NCBI GenBank assembly: GCA_002348545.1
Contig: DEBM01000023.1
Location: 1 to 64,000, forward strand
Source: Balneolaceae bacterium UBA2956
GTDB lineage: Bacteria; Bacteroidota; Rhodothermia; Balneolales; Balneolaceae
Length of the DNA: 64,000 bases
Direction: 5' to 3'
Part shown: positions 35,726 through 46,300 of the stretch, piece by piece
Layout: every line of letters starts with the position of its first letter
Numbering within the stretch: position 1 is the first letter of the stretch
Program-made: the position numbers and the translations under genes
The notes under the pieces: generated by a model
Seen by the model: only the letters and a program-made list of their open reading frames with translations
Told to the model about the DNA's origin: nothing
The model's database searches: none

Positions 35726-36001
35726 TTATCTAGCATCGTCCTCGATGCCATGTATGAAGGGATGTTTTATACCAAAATCATTCGGATCATAAGGAGCATG
35801 TTTGTAAAAAAAATCCCATGCAAGCTCACTTTTTCCATTACTATCAACCCAGTTAGGGTGAGATTGCTTGATTAACCCAACGATCCTTTTCGCATAGGCT
35901 TCTTTTTCAGCCAAATTGTTAATTCTAGGTAGTGCTTTCATCATAAGATCTAGATTATATCCACAGTCATAGTCTTTAGGTTTGGTCTGCTCAATAAACA
36001 T
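35726..36001 (-). CDS. Small conserved-looking protein, possibly DUF4290-like
   Basis: A 91-residue soluble protein without signal peptide. The pattern of an N-terminal Tyr/Asp segment, a helix with EKEAYAKRIVGLIKQSHPNW, then a WDFFYKH motif and a closing PNDFGIKHPF recalls DUF4290, a Bacteroidota family of unknown function. DUF4290 members are usually about twice as long, so this would be a short or distant version. It lies upstream of menF on the same strand with a roughly 100-base gap, so it may be the first gene of that transcript. No function can be given. Confidence 0.6.
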   Translation of the reverse strand: MFIEQTKPKDYDCGYNLDLMMKALPRINNLAEKEAYAKRIVGLIKQSHPNWVDSNGKSELAWDFFYKHAPYDPNDFGIKHPFIHGIEDDAR

Positions 36002-36254
36002 AAGGCTACTTAATATTTAACTGTTGAGAAATAAAAAGCAAAACTTCTTTTGCCGATTATATTATAAATTCGAAATTAATATACAATACTACGATGTTAA
36101 TATTTCTCTTTTATAATTCATAAGGCAGCTGTATTTGATTTATAACAGTTTAGTTTGAAATTTCAGAGAAGTAAATAAACCTATCTACTTACATTATATT
36201 CTTTAACTTTAAAGCTATGGTTATTTTCTATACAATCTTAATAATTTTATCTAA

Positions 36255-37235
36255 ATGATATACAAATCAATTATTGATGCGGCTGGCAATACGCCCATAG
36301 TTCAACTACAGCATATGTATCAGGGTTTAGGATCGTTATTGGCTAAAGTTGAATACATGAACCCCGGACATAGTGTTAAAGATCGCATTGCAATTAAGAT
36401 GTTAGAAGATGCTGAGGAAAAAGGACTATTGAAACCGGGCGGAACGATTATTGAAGGTACTTCCGGTAATACGGGTATGGGGCTTGCTTTGGTAGCCATA
36501 GCCAAGGGGTATAAATGTATTTTTACAACTACCGATAAACAAAGTCAATCTAAAATCGATATTTTACGAGCTTTAGGTGCTGAGGTGCTTGTATGTCCGA
36601 CTAATGTTGAACCCGAAGATCCAGAAAGTTATTATTCTGTAGCTAAGCGATTGAGCAAGGAACTATCTAATTCTTTTTATCCGAATCAGTACGATAATAA
36701 GAGTAATTTATTGGCCCATTATGAAACTACAGGACCCGAAATATGGGAACAAACCGAGGGTGCGATAACTCATTATGTGGCTGGAATGGGAACTGGTGGC
36801 ACAATATCAGGAGTCGGTAAGTTTTTAAAAGAACAAAATTCCAATATTAAGGTCATTGGTATTGATTCAATCGGTTCGGTCTATAAGAAGTATTTCGAGA
36901 CAGGAGAGTTCGATAAAAACGAAATAATGCCTTATATGACGGAAGGTATCGGTGAAGACATTATCCCCGGTACCATAGATTTTAATTACATTGATCAAGT
37001 CATTCAAGTAGGTGATAAGGAAGCGGCACTTAGAACTCGAAAGCTCGCTTCGAAAGAAGGCTTGTTTATAGGATGGTCATGCGGAGCGGCAGTTGAAGGG
37101 GCTCTAGAGTACATAAAAATTCATCCTTTATCCTCGAATGATGTCATGGTTGTGATTCTACCAGATAGTGGAACGAGATATTTAAATAAAGTGTATAATG
37201 ACAGTTGGATGAAAAAGCAGGGTTACTTAGAATAA
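36255..37235 (+). CDS. PLP-dependent cystathionine beta-synthase / cysteine synthase family enzyme
   Basis: Fold-type II PLP enzyme that condenses activated serine with homocysteine or sulfide. The PLP lysine is Lys42 in GHSVKDRIAIKM, the substrate loop is EGTSGNTGMGLA, and the phosphate cup is GMGTGGTISGVGKF. The segments DPESYYSVAKRL, YMTEGIGEDIIPGTIDF and GLFIGWSCGAA resemble cystathionine beta-synthase more than CysK. At 326 residues it lacks the C-terminal Bateman (CBS-pair) regulatory domain. A 253-base AT-rich region without other features precedes it. It is followed by a DUF3467 gene on the same strand after 71 bases. Cysteine synthase activity is the alternative. Confidence 0.88.
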   Translation: MIYKSIIDAAGNTPIVQLQHMYQGLGSLLAKVEYMNPGHSVKDRIAIKMLEDAEEKGLLKPGGTIIEGTSGNTGMGLALVAIAKGYKCIFTTTDKQSQSKIDILRALGAEVLVCPTNVEPEDPESYYSVAKRLSKELSNSFYPNQYDNKSNLLAHYETTGPEIWEQTEGAITHYVAGMGTGGTISGVGKFLKEQNSNIKVIGIDSIGSVYKKYFETGEFDKNEIMPYMTEGIGEDIIPGTIDFNYIDQVIQVGDKEAALRTRKLASKEGLFIGWSCGAAVEGALEYIKIHPLSSNDVMVVILPDSGTRYLNKVYNDSWMKKQGYLE

Positions 37236-37306
37236 TCTTAAATGAGCAATCAATACATCAATAAATTGTTTAAATTGGCTAAAAACTCCATTAGATTAAA
37301 AAAAGC

Positions 37307-37648
37307 ATGAATAGTAATAACAATACCCAGAAGCCAACTAAAGCTATAAAAGGTACTAAAGCAGGAACCATGGAAATTGAACTTAGTGAAGCAGAATCCA
37401 TGGGTACCTATTCCAATTTGGTCATGATTACGCATTCACCATCCGAATTTATTGCTGATTTTATTGCAGTTATGCCTGGAGTCCCTAAAGCAAAAGTGGT
37501 CAAGCGAATGATTTTGACCCCAGATCATGCAAAACGATTAATGATAGCTCTTCAGGAAAATGTATCCAAGTATGAGGCTGAACACGGGGTAATCCAGAAT
37601 AAGACTAAGGATATTCCTTTGTATAGAGGTCCTCAGGCAGAAGCATAG
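37307..37648 (+). CDS. DUF3467 domain protein
   Basis: A 113-residue protein. After a Lys/Thr/Asn-rich leader (1-23) it holds the DUF3467 core: IELSEAESMGTYSNLVMITH, then SEFIADFIAVMPGVPKAKVV and RMILTPDHAKRLMIALQENV. The family is widespread in Bacteroidota and of unknown function; a ferredoxin-like dimer related to phage-like gene regulators has been suggested for such folds, but I cannot support that here. It is convergent with lptG across a hairpin terminator. Confidence 0.88.
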   Translation: MNSNNNTQKPTKAIKGTKAGTMEIELSEAESMGTYSNLVMITHSPSEFIADFIAVMPGVPKAKVVKRMILTPDHAKRLMIALQENVSKYEAEHGVIQNKTKDIPLYRGPQAEA

Positions 37649-37663
37649 GTCTACAAACACAAG

Positions 37664-37700
37664 CAATCGCTGTTTGGTTCGCTATTACTAAACAGCGTTG
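37664..37700. terminator. Bidirectional hairpin between DUF3467 and lptG
   Basis: CGCTGTTT (37668-37675) pairs with AAACAGCG (37690-37697) across 14 bases; outer CAA/TTG can extend the stem with a one-base bulge. It lies exactly between two convergent stops, so it probably ends both transcripts, though T-tracts are short. Confidence 0.65.
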
Positions 37701-38780
37701 TTACTTCTTAATCTGTTTAAGACTGACAAATCCTACCACTAAGAACATAATATGTGGAATAACTGCAGCCCAAAATGGAGGAAGTATCCCAAGGGCACCA
37801 AAAGGTTCCATGATTTTCATGATGATCAAATACAAGAAGCTTATCACCAATCCAGCGGCAATGTATACACCTTTACCTCCTCTACGTCGAACGGATGCCA
37901 CCGCAAAACCAATAATCAAAACAACTACAATAGAGAATGGGTAAGCCATACGGGCATATAGTTGAACTTGTGGTATTTCAATACCACTAGCACCACTACG
38001 CTTAATTCCATCGATATATTGAAAAGCTTGAGTATAGCTCAATTGGTAGATATCGGAGCTACTTCGTGCTAAATCTTGTGGAAGTAGGCTAAGAAGGGTA
38101 TCAAATCCTGCCACATTACGCTCTACGAAGCCTGAATCAGTAAATATACGTTCTTGAACTGTTGTAAGTCTCCACTTCTTTTTACCTTCCAACCATGACA
38201 TATTTGTAGCTGTTAATAGTTTTTTTACACCTTCTTTATCGAATTGAACCATCCGAATTCGATAGGCAGTTTGTTGATCGCGATCGAAATAATTTACCTG
38301 TAAGTAACTATCAGCTGCGAGTTCTCTATAAATATCGCTACGATCAAGCTGTTCGTTTTTTTGCTTGATATATTGCTTTTCAAACTTAATTCTTTGGGCA
38401 TTAGAGGTAGGAATAATCCATGCATCTAAAGCACTAAGTCCTATTGTATTTATCAGTCCAAACATAAGAAATGGCATAAACAATCTATAAAGACTCACTC
38501 CAGCAGCTTTAAGGGATGTAATTTCAAGACGCTCAGAAAGTTGACCTACTAAATATAAACAAGCTGAGAAGATGGCCAATGGTAAGACGAGCCTTATCAT
38601 TTCGGGAATATAATTGATGTAGTAATCGCCCCAAATTTCTCCCATCGTAGCACCACGATCAGTGAAATCGTCGCTATTTTCAGAGAAATCGATCATAACA
38701 AAAATACATATTAGTACTAATAGGACTAGAGTCGTGATCGAAACTAATCGACGCATTATAAGCCGGTCTAAGTGTTTCAC
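37701..38780 (-). CDS. lptG: LPS export permease, LptG/LptF (YjgQ/YjgP) family
   Basis: Inner-membrane half of the LptB2FG exporter that extracts lipopolysaccharide and feeds it to LptC/A/D. The 359 residues contain six membrane helices arranged three and three: near 13-33, 53-75 and 98-120, then three after about 275 (SIVVVLIIGFAVASV, YIAAGLVISFLYLIIMKI, FWAAVIPHIMFLVVGFVSL). A periplasmic jellyroll lies between. It starts with GTG, 8 bases after the stop of the companion permease, so the two are one operon. Assignment of F versus G between the pair is tentative. Confidence 0.88.
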   Translation of the reverse strand: MKHLDRLIMRRLVSITTLVLLVLICIFVMIDFSENSDDFTDRGATMGEIWGDYYINYIPEMIRLVLPLAIFSACLYLVGQLSERLEITSLKAAGVSLYRLFMPFLMFGLINTIGLSALDAWIIPTSNAQRIKFEKQYIKQKNEQLDRSDIYRELAADSYLQVNYFDRDQQTAYRIRMVQFDKEGVKKLLTATNMSWLEGKKKWRLTTVQERIFTDSGFVERNVAGFDTLLSLLPQDLARSSSDIYQLSYTQAFQYIDGIKRSGASGIEIPQVQLYARMAYPFSIVVVLIIGFAVASVRRRGGKGVYIAAGLVISFLYLIIMKIMEPFGALGILPPFWAAVIPHIMFLVVGFVSLKQIKK

Positions 38781-38788
38781 ATGCTAAT

Positions 38789-40192
38789 TTAATTTGTTTT
38801 TTTTAAAAAAAAAGAGCGCAAGTCATAGCTTAAATGCACTAACAAAAGCAGGCCAACAATAATATACAAGAGGTTGAAAGTCCACATTCCCCAGAATGGG
38901 CTAACATACAATCTATCGGCTAACTTTTCTCCTTGGATTACCGATATCCAATATACCGTTAATAAGATTGACGCAATAATTGCAGCATACCCAACATTTC
39001 CTTTTCGAGTGAGTATCCCAATTGGTGCTCCAAGTAAAACAAATATGATACATGCAAAAGGAATTGAAAATTTTTTGTGAATTTCAACCCAGTAACGTTG
39101 AATGCGTTTTATTCTCCACAACTCATTACTCTTGGCTCGCTCAATCTGAGATTGGGCATTTTCAACCTGACTATAACCCAAATTTGCCATGCGAATTTGC
39201 TGTGTAGTCGATCCAACTTGGTTCAGAATAAATAGGTCCGTTTGTACTCTAGACCCCAAATGATTTGTTTTAGTTGAGGCAACGGGTTGGTTAAAGGTAG
39301 CAGGATGAAGAGTACTAATGGAATCCTCTATTATTTGATAGCGTAATTCTTTTATTTCCTGTTCTAAGGTATCTATAATAAAAGTCATCGCTTGAATACT
39401 CATGGTTCGATCACTTCGAGAGGAACCCGAACTCCCACTTCGAGTAAAGGCTAGATCTGAGAGGTCAAAGGTTTTTCGGTGTTTATTGAATTTGATTTGT
39501 TCCATGTTTCGGTCTCTTGTTGCGGCTCGCTTACCTGGATATAATAGAATTTCGCCATCGAATAAGTGCAAGGTAAGTGCTTCTGTACCCTCACTCGTTA
39601 AATATCCTTTATTAGCTTTAATGTAAGCTCTATTTTGAAAATTGGTAGGCTCTTGAAAAAGTTTGATGTCATATAAAGTGTCGGACACAGGATCGATCCG
39701 ATCGACCAGAAAAGTGTAACCTTCAATGCCATTGTAAAATACGTTAGGTTCTAACTCAAAACCCGGTTTTTTTAATCGAATATCGATAAATATGCTTCTA
39801 GCTTTACTATTTGCTTCGGGGAGTATGGCATTTGAAAACCACACAAGCCCAGTAGACAGTGATATTGATGCTATCAATATTGGCATAATTATCTGTAAGG
39901 TATTGACTCCAGAAGCTCTGAGGGCGGTTAATTCATTGTATTCTGAAAACTTACCAAATGCCATTAGACTAGCAACTAATACTGCCATAGGTGCAGCTAA
40001 AACTACCATGTAAGCAAGGTTGGTAACAATTAATTCAAGAATAACCCCAAGAGGAATATCTTTCCCGATAAGTTTATCGATATGCAATACCAAGAACTGC
40101 ATGAGTAACACAAACATGACTCCAAAAAAACAAAAAAGGAATGGCCCTAAATGTTTTTTTAACAAATCTATTTGTAGAGGGTTTAATTTCAT
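38789..40192 (-). CDS. lptF: LPS export permease, LptF/LptG (YjgP/YjgQ) family, long form
   Basis: Partner of the downstream permease in LPS export. At 467 residues it is about 100 longer than typical LptF. The N-terminal helices (FLFCFFGVMFVLLMQFLVL, VTNLAYMVVLAAPMAVLVASLMAFG, IIMPILIASISLSTGLVWF) include the family motif KFSEYNELTALRASGVNTLQI, a cytoplasmic loop that contacts LptB. The periplasmic domain carries an extra Ser/Arg-rich and coiled segment (about 235-345, with RSGSSGSSRSDRT), common in Bacteroidota homologues. C-terminal helices resume at KFSIPFACIIFVLLGAPIGIL. It is divergent from sprA across a 181-base region. Confidence 0.88.
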   Translation of the reverse strand: MKLNPLQIDLLKKHLGPFLFCFFGVMFVLLMQFLVLHIDKLIGKDIPLGVILELIVTNLAYMVVLAAPMAVLVASLMAFGKFSEYNELTALRASGVNTLQIIMPILIASISLSTGLVWFSNAILPEANSKARSIFIDIRLKKPGFELEPNVFYNGIEGYTFLVDRIDPVSDTLYDIKLFQEPTNFQNRAYIKANKGYLTSEGTEALTLHLFDGEILLYPGKRAATRDRNMEQIKFNKHRKTFDLSDLAFTRSGSSGSSRSDRTMSIQAMTFIIDTLEQEIKELRYQIIEDSISTLHPATFNQPVASTKTNHLGSRVQTDLFILNQVGSTTQQIRMANLGYSQVENAQSQIERAKSNELWRIKRIQRYWVEIHKKFSIPFACIIFVLLGAPIGILTRKGNVGYAAIIASILLTVYWISVIQGEKLADRLYVSPFWGMWTFNLLYIIVGLLLLVHLSYDLRSFFLKKTN

Positions 40193-40373
40193 TGATTATG
40201 GTATGTGCAAAAGAAACAAGCTCAAGTGTTCAATTTCTGTTAACAAGTCTCGGTAAATTCTTTTAACATAGCTAAATATATGGTATTATTAGAATCCATT
40301 TGCGAATAATCAGCCATTAAAACACAAGTGCCTATAATCTATCGTTACTATTCTATTCATTAGTACTTTTTAG

Positions 40374-43300
40374 GTGCCAACATTTCATTTTAGATGCATT
40401 CTTACCTGTTGGGCGATTACATCACTGATTTTCGCTTTCTCAGAAAATCTATGTCTTTTTGCACAGGAACGTGGAGGTGGACAAGGACAAAGTATTCAAC
40501 AACACCAACAGCAAGAAGCCAGTAAACTTAGCCAGGACTCTCTGAGTGTTCAAATCATACCAGATAGTTTACTTGAAGGAGTCAAATTTTACCGGTACGA
40601 GCCAAAATTTGGTGCAGCCAAACTGTATGTTCCCAAAGTAGGAGCATTATATTCAAGTCCATCAACCATTTGGGATATTGGGGTCAGCTGGGATACCGTT
40701 TCTATCTACACCATCCACAACTATTGGTACAACATTGATTTAGCTCCGAAAATGATCGTAGATTTTGAGGATTTTATATTGCTGAAAATGGAGCAAAATG
40801 AGTTATCAATTCGCCATCAACTTATTCGCGAGGTGAAAGCACAACAAGAGGAGAGTCGTGGATTATTAGATTTTCGTATTTCGGTTCCTGGAGGCGAAAA
40901 TTCTGCCTTTACAACTATCTTCGGTACCGATGAGGTGAGTCTTCGTGTAAACGGTTCAGCGAATATGAATGTGGGAGCATCCATTCAAAAATTGGATGAT
41001 GGAACTTTGCCGGAAGATCTTCGTACTCGGGTCGATCCTACGTTTAACCAGAATCTTCAACTTAATATCCAGGGGAACATTGGAGATAAACTTACCATTG
41101 CTACAGATTGGGATACCGAGCGTCAATTTGATTTCCAAAATAGACTAAGTATCGTATATGAGGGGTATGAAGATGAAATCATTAAAAGTATTGAGATGGG
41201 GAACGTATCCATGGAAACTGGAAACTCCTTGGTTTCAGGTGGAAAGTCCCTCTTTGGAATTAAGGCTATTTCAGAACTTGGCCCGCTAAAATTGACTTCA
41301 GTGGTATCGCAACAAAAAGGAACAAGTAATTCCCAAAAAATATCTGGGGGTTCTCAAGAACAAGCTATTGATATCACTCCAGCAGATTATGAGGATGGGC
41401 GGCACTTTTTCTTAGATTTTTATAACCGGCAGCAATTTGAGCAAGCACTTAGTGATCCACAAAATATACTTCAACCTTATCAAATATCGGAATTGTATGT
41501 ATACGTTCGAAGGTCTGAACAAATACCAGGTGAATCTGCTGTACAGGCTATTGCATTACTCGATTTGGGAGTAAACCAATTTAATGATCAGCTATACGGA
41601 TTGCCTGGTGATGATCGGGATCGATACGATGAGTCAACTTTAAATGAATTGAGAGCTACCAACTCCAATGCCACCAACGAAGACTTCGGGGCAACGGCGC
41701 AGGAATATGTGGACGCCCCATTTGAATTGCTTCAGGAGGGGATTGACTACACATTTAATCGAGCGCTGGGCTTCATTAGTATGAAGAGTTATATAAATAC
41801 TGGAGATGCGGTTGCTGTAGCGTATGTGTATAATGACCCCGAGCAAGGAGGGGCACCGGTTGCCGTTGGAGAGTTGAATGCATCTGGTAATGACCGAATT
41901 TATCTGAAGTTACTCCGACCTGGTGGGATGACTACTTCAGATAAGGCCTGGGATTTGACCATGCGAAACATTTATTCATTAGGTGTTTCTGGGGTTAATC
42001 CGGAAGGTTTCGAGCTTGAAATTGCTGACACAAGAGGTAACATACCCGAGATAAACCTTCCAGGTCGTTCCAGTACACTACTACAAGATTTAGGACTTGA
42101 TAGGGTAAACTCTGAAGGAGCGACTATTCCAGATAATCAGATAGATTTTACCGGTATTACTCTTGATGCAGGAACAGGTCGTATTATGTTCCCGTATCTA
42201 GAACCATTTGGGAAACGAATAGACGACATTCTTGGCAGCTCAGTAAGTGATTCGGTCCGTCAATCATTAACCTTTGGTGAATTGTATGAGCTAAAACAAA
42301 GTGATGCAAGGGATATCTCCAAGAACCGTAATTATACTATATCGGGTAACTCAAAGGGTGGGGTATCAGGCTCTTTTTATCTTGGTTTTGGTCTTATTGA
42401 AGGCTCGGTTAAAGTGTTTGCAAATAATGTTGAGCTGACCGAAGGCACGGACTTTGAAGTGGATTATTCGTTTGGATCCCTTACTATCATGAATGATCGT
42501 TATCTTGCTCCAGGGCAGGAAATAGAAGTTGAATATGAGAGTAACCAGTTCTCGATCATTGGACAAAAGAATTTTACTGGTCTACGAGCTGAATATCGCG
42601 TGAATGATGATATCCAATTTGGTAGCACATTTTTCAAATTGAAGGAACAACCCTTGTCAGACAAAATTCGAATTGGCAACGAACCCATTAATAATATAGT
42701 CCTAGGTCTAGATGCACGTGCCAATTTTGAAACTCCTTGGCTTACACAAGTGATCGATAAAGTGCCATTATTACAGACCAAAACCCCATCAAATATTCAA
42801 TTTAGTGGTGAGTTCGCCCAGCTACGCCCAGGAGTAGCTCAGACCAATGCGGTTCAGGAAGCTATTGATAATAATGAACTATATCGGGACGAGGAAAATG
42901 GATTGGTATTTATTGACGACTTTGAAGGGGCCGAATATACTATTAGTCTTACCAATCCAACCCGTTGGAACCTAGCTTCTGCACCAGCTGCCTTGCCTGG
43001 CTATGACCCAGACCAGACCTATTTTTCTGATCCGGATTTTACCACCCCTCAAAGTAGTTTTGACCGAAAAGCACGGGCCGATTTGCGATCCCAATTCTCT
43101 TGGTATTCTATTCCTCGGAACATAAGTTCTATTCGTAATGCCATTGTTACTCCAGAATCGGAAACTATTTTATTGAAGGATGTATTCCAGGGGCGGGAGA
43201 CCAGCAACCGGCAAGAAGATGTCATCACTTCACTTGATATACATTACAACCCAGGGCAAAGAGGTCCTTACAATTATAATCTAGACCTTAAAAATGTTTT

Positions 43301-46300
43301 GGAAAATTCGCCAGGACGCACATGGGGAGGGATGACCTATGTTATACCTTCTGGGCAAGAAGATTTGGTTCAAAATAACATTGAGTTTTTAGAGTTCTGG
43401 GTACAAGCTATATTGCCAGGGGGCCAAGATCCAACTGGTGAAGAAGCCTTTTTTGACGGTAAAATCTATTTGGATTTAGGTATTATTTCCGAGGATATCA
43501 TCCCGAATGTTCGGCTTAACACCGAAGATGGTCTTTCAACGGTGTTGAATAACTTGCAGGAAGATGATGCGGAGTCACAACCTCGTTCCTACATCCCACC
43601 ATCTCCACCGGTTCCACTCGGCCAATTTTCAAACGACAAAAGAGCTTTGGAGGATGTGGGCTTAGACGGCGCCCCCAATCCTGGAACTCCAGGAGCCGAA
43701 AACAGGGATGAAGGGGCACTATTTGGGGACTTTATTGAGGCTATGCGGGCGCAATATGGGGAAGGAAGCGATAAGTTCTCTATGATTGAGGAAGACCCCT
43801 CTAACGATGACTATGTCTATTATGGTGAGAATAAAGTTTTAGACTATAAGTTGCATGAACGCTTTTTCCGAATGCTAGGTCATCATGATGGGAATACTCC
43901 TGAAAGTGGTGGCAGCGATAACAAAACCGCGGTTACTTTGAAACCCGATACCGAGGGTTTAGTCAGTGCCTCATCTATACAGCAGACCAATTCTTACTAT
44001 CAGTATGAGATTGACTTTAATCCTGCCGATGCCTCACAGTTAAATATTGGCTCAGCTGGAACCTACATAGTTGATAAAATACAGCGTAATCCTGAATACA
44101 AAACCTGGTATTTAGTACGAGTTCCTTTGAATGATTTTAAACGAAAATTTGGGAACATAGAAAGCTTTCAGAATATTTCCTATATCCGAATATGGATGTC
44201 GGGATATCAAAAACCATTCACCATGCGATTTGCCACATTGGAGTTTGTGGGTTCTCAGTGGAGAAAAGTGAGCAATTTAAGTGATAATCCTGCAAACCCA
44301 GGTGATTTTAAATTGTCTACTATTAATATTGAAGAAAATGCCAATAGAGAACCTTTTCCGTACCGTCAACCCGATGGAGCCATTAGGGCATTGAACCGGA
44401 GTGCACAAATTCAAGCGCTGGAAAATGAGCAGTCTTTAGTATTAAGTGTAGAAAACTTAGAAGCAGGAAAGGTGCAAATGGTGAAGCGTGTCTATCCGGG
44501 TAAACTAAACCTGCTCAATTATTCCAACATGCGTATGTTCGTTCATGGCGAAGGCTTTGACAGTCGAGACGATGCTGAGTTAGTAGTGCGTTTAGGTACG
44601 GATTTGGAGAATAACTATTATGAATATCGTCAACCGGTAAGCCCGTCACAGCCAATACCATTTAACTATGACCCATCCGATGCTGGGCAGTTAGAGGTCG
44701 AAGCGGCAGAAATTTGGCGTTATGATGAAAATAATATGAATATCATCATCTCTGCGTTCAACGTACTAAAACAGCTTCGTGACGACGCGGGTGCCGATCC
44801 AACTGAGGTATTTGAACAGAAAGGTTTGTTGGACCCCGAAAAAGCGGTGGATGGCGCCATGGTTTCGATTAAGGGAAATCCTTCTTTGGACCGGGTAACC
44901 GAAATAGGGTTGGGTATACGAAATCCTTATGATCCACAGAATATGAACTCAAATGGTTCTCCTTTATTAAATGCTGAAATGTGGTTAAATGAGTTACGAC
45001 TTTCTGGATTTGATAACGAAAAAGGGTGGGCGGCGAATGCCAAGTCCTCCATTAAATTTGCTGACTTTGCTACAGTTAACGCTAATCTTACCCGACGAAC
45101 CAATGGTTTTGGCGGATTGGAATCACGATTAGGGGATCGGAGTGTGTCCGATCAAACCGCGTACGGAATTAGCTCAACCATTAACCTACATAAACTTATT
45201 CCTGATCGATTTGGGTGGAGCTTTCCTGTAACTATATCTAATAGGGTAAACACTCAAACGCCCAAGTATTTACCATCACAGGGAGATATTCGTTTGACTG
45301 ATTTTATTGATAAAGTGAATGCCGATGACTCGGTACCATCCAACCAAAAAGGCAAAGTCATTAATGCTAAAATCAATAATATTGAGACGGTTAATGAGAC
45401 ATTTTCATTCAATGTTTCAAATATATCAAAGCGTAATTCTAAGCCTAAGTGGGCGCAATTAACCCTAGATAACACCAAATTGAGTTATGTTTACAATGAA
45501 GGGTATTCCAAAAATCCACAATTAGTTTTTCAGAATAAGTGGGACTATAAAGCCTCGATTCAGTATAATTTATCCCTGCGGCGCATCAAACTACTTCAGC
45601 CTTTCAAGTTTACCGAGGGTATACCCGTACTTGGAGCCTTATCCGAACTCCGATTGGGTTATTTACCATCCTCCATTACCGCTTCATCGACCTTAACCCG
45701 GCGTTATGATGAATCAAGACGGCGAAATTTAAGCGACCTAGAAGATTTACAGGCGCTACAACAATCTCATGCATTCACCCAGCAAAATAGGTTTTCTTTG
45801 AGCTATAACTTTATGCCATCGATTCCGATCACCTTTACGAGTTCATCGAATTTTGATTTTTCGAGTTTGGGTATTACACCTGCTAACAGGGACGATGTAG
45901 ATAGTCTTTCATATAGTATTAAACCTAGCTTTGACGTGATAAAAGGAGCCCTTCAAGATAGCTTAACCCCTCGGCGATCGTCTTATCAAGAAAGTTACTC
46001 GGCGAGTTGGAGACCTAAACTCAACGCTATTGATGCATTGAACTGGCTAACCTATTCAGCGTCTTATGGAGGTGGCTATCAGTGGACCAATAGTCCTAGC
46101 GGCTCAGATTTAGGAGCTAATGTGTCTAATTCATTTCAGCTGGATAATACCTTTAAGGTTAGTACGAGCCGTCTTTTGGAAAAGTTTGGGTGGTATGAAA
46201 AAGTGGATGAGGCCAACAAAAATGAAACCAAAGTTCGGAACGATGCCAAAGAAAAGCGTAGAGAAGAAATAGAAAGTGGTATAGCTGATAGCCTAAGAAC

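Noticed and set aside
36002..36254. Riboswitch or small RNA in the gap before the PLP enzyme gene
   Set aside because: The stretch is AT-rich without a recognisable SAM, TPP or other riboswitch core or a stable hairpin series.
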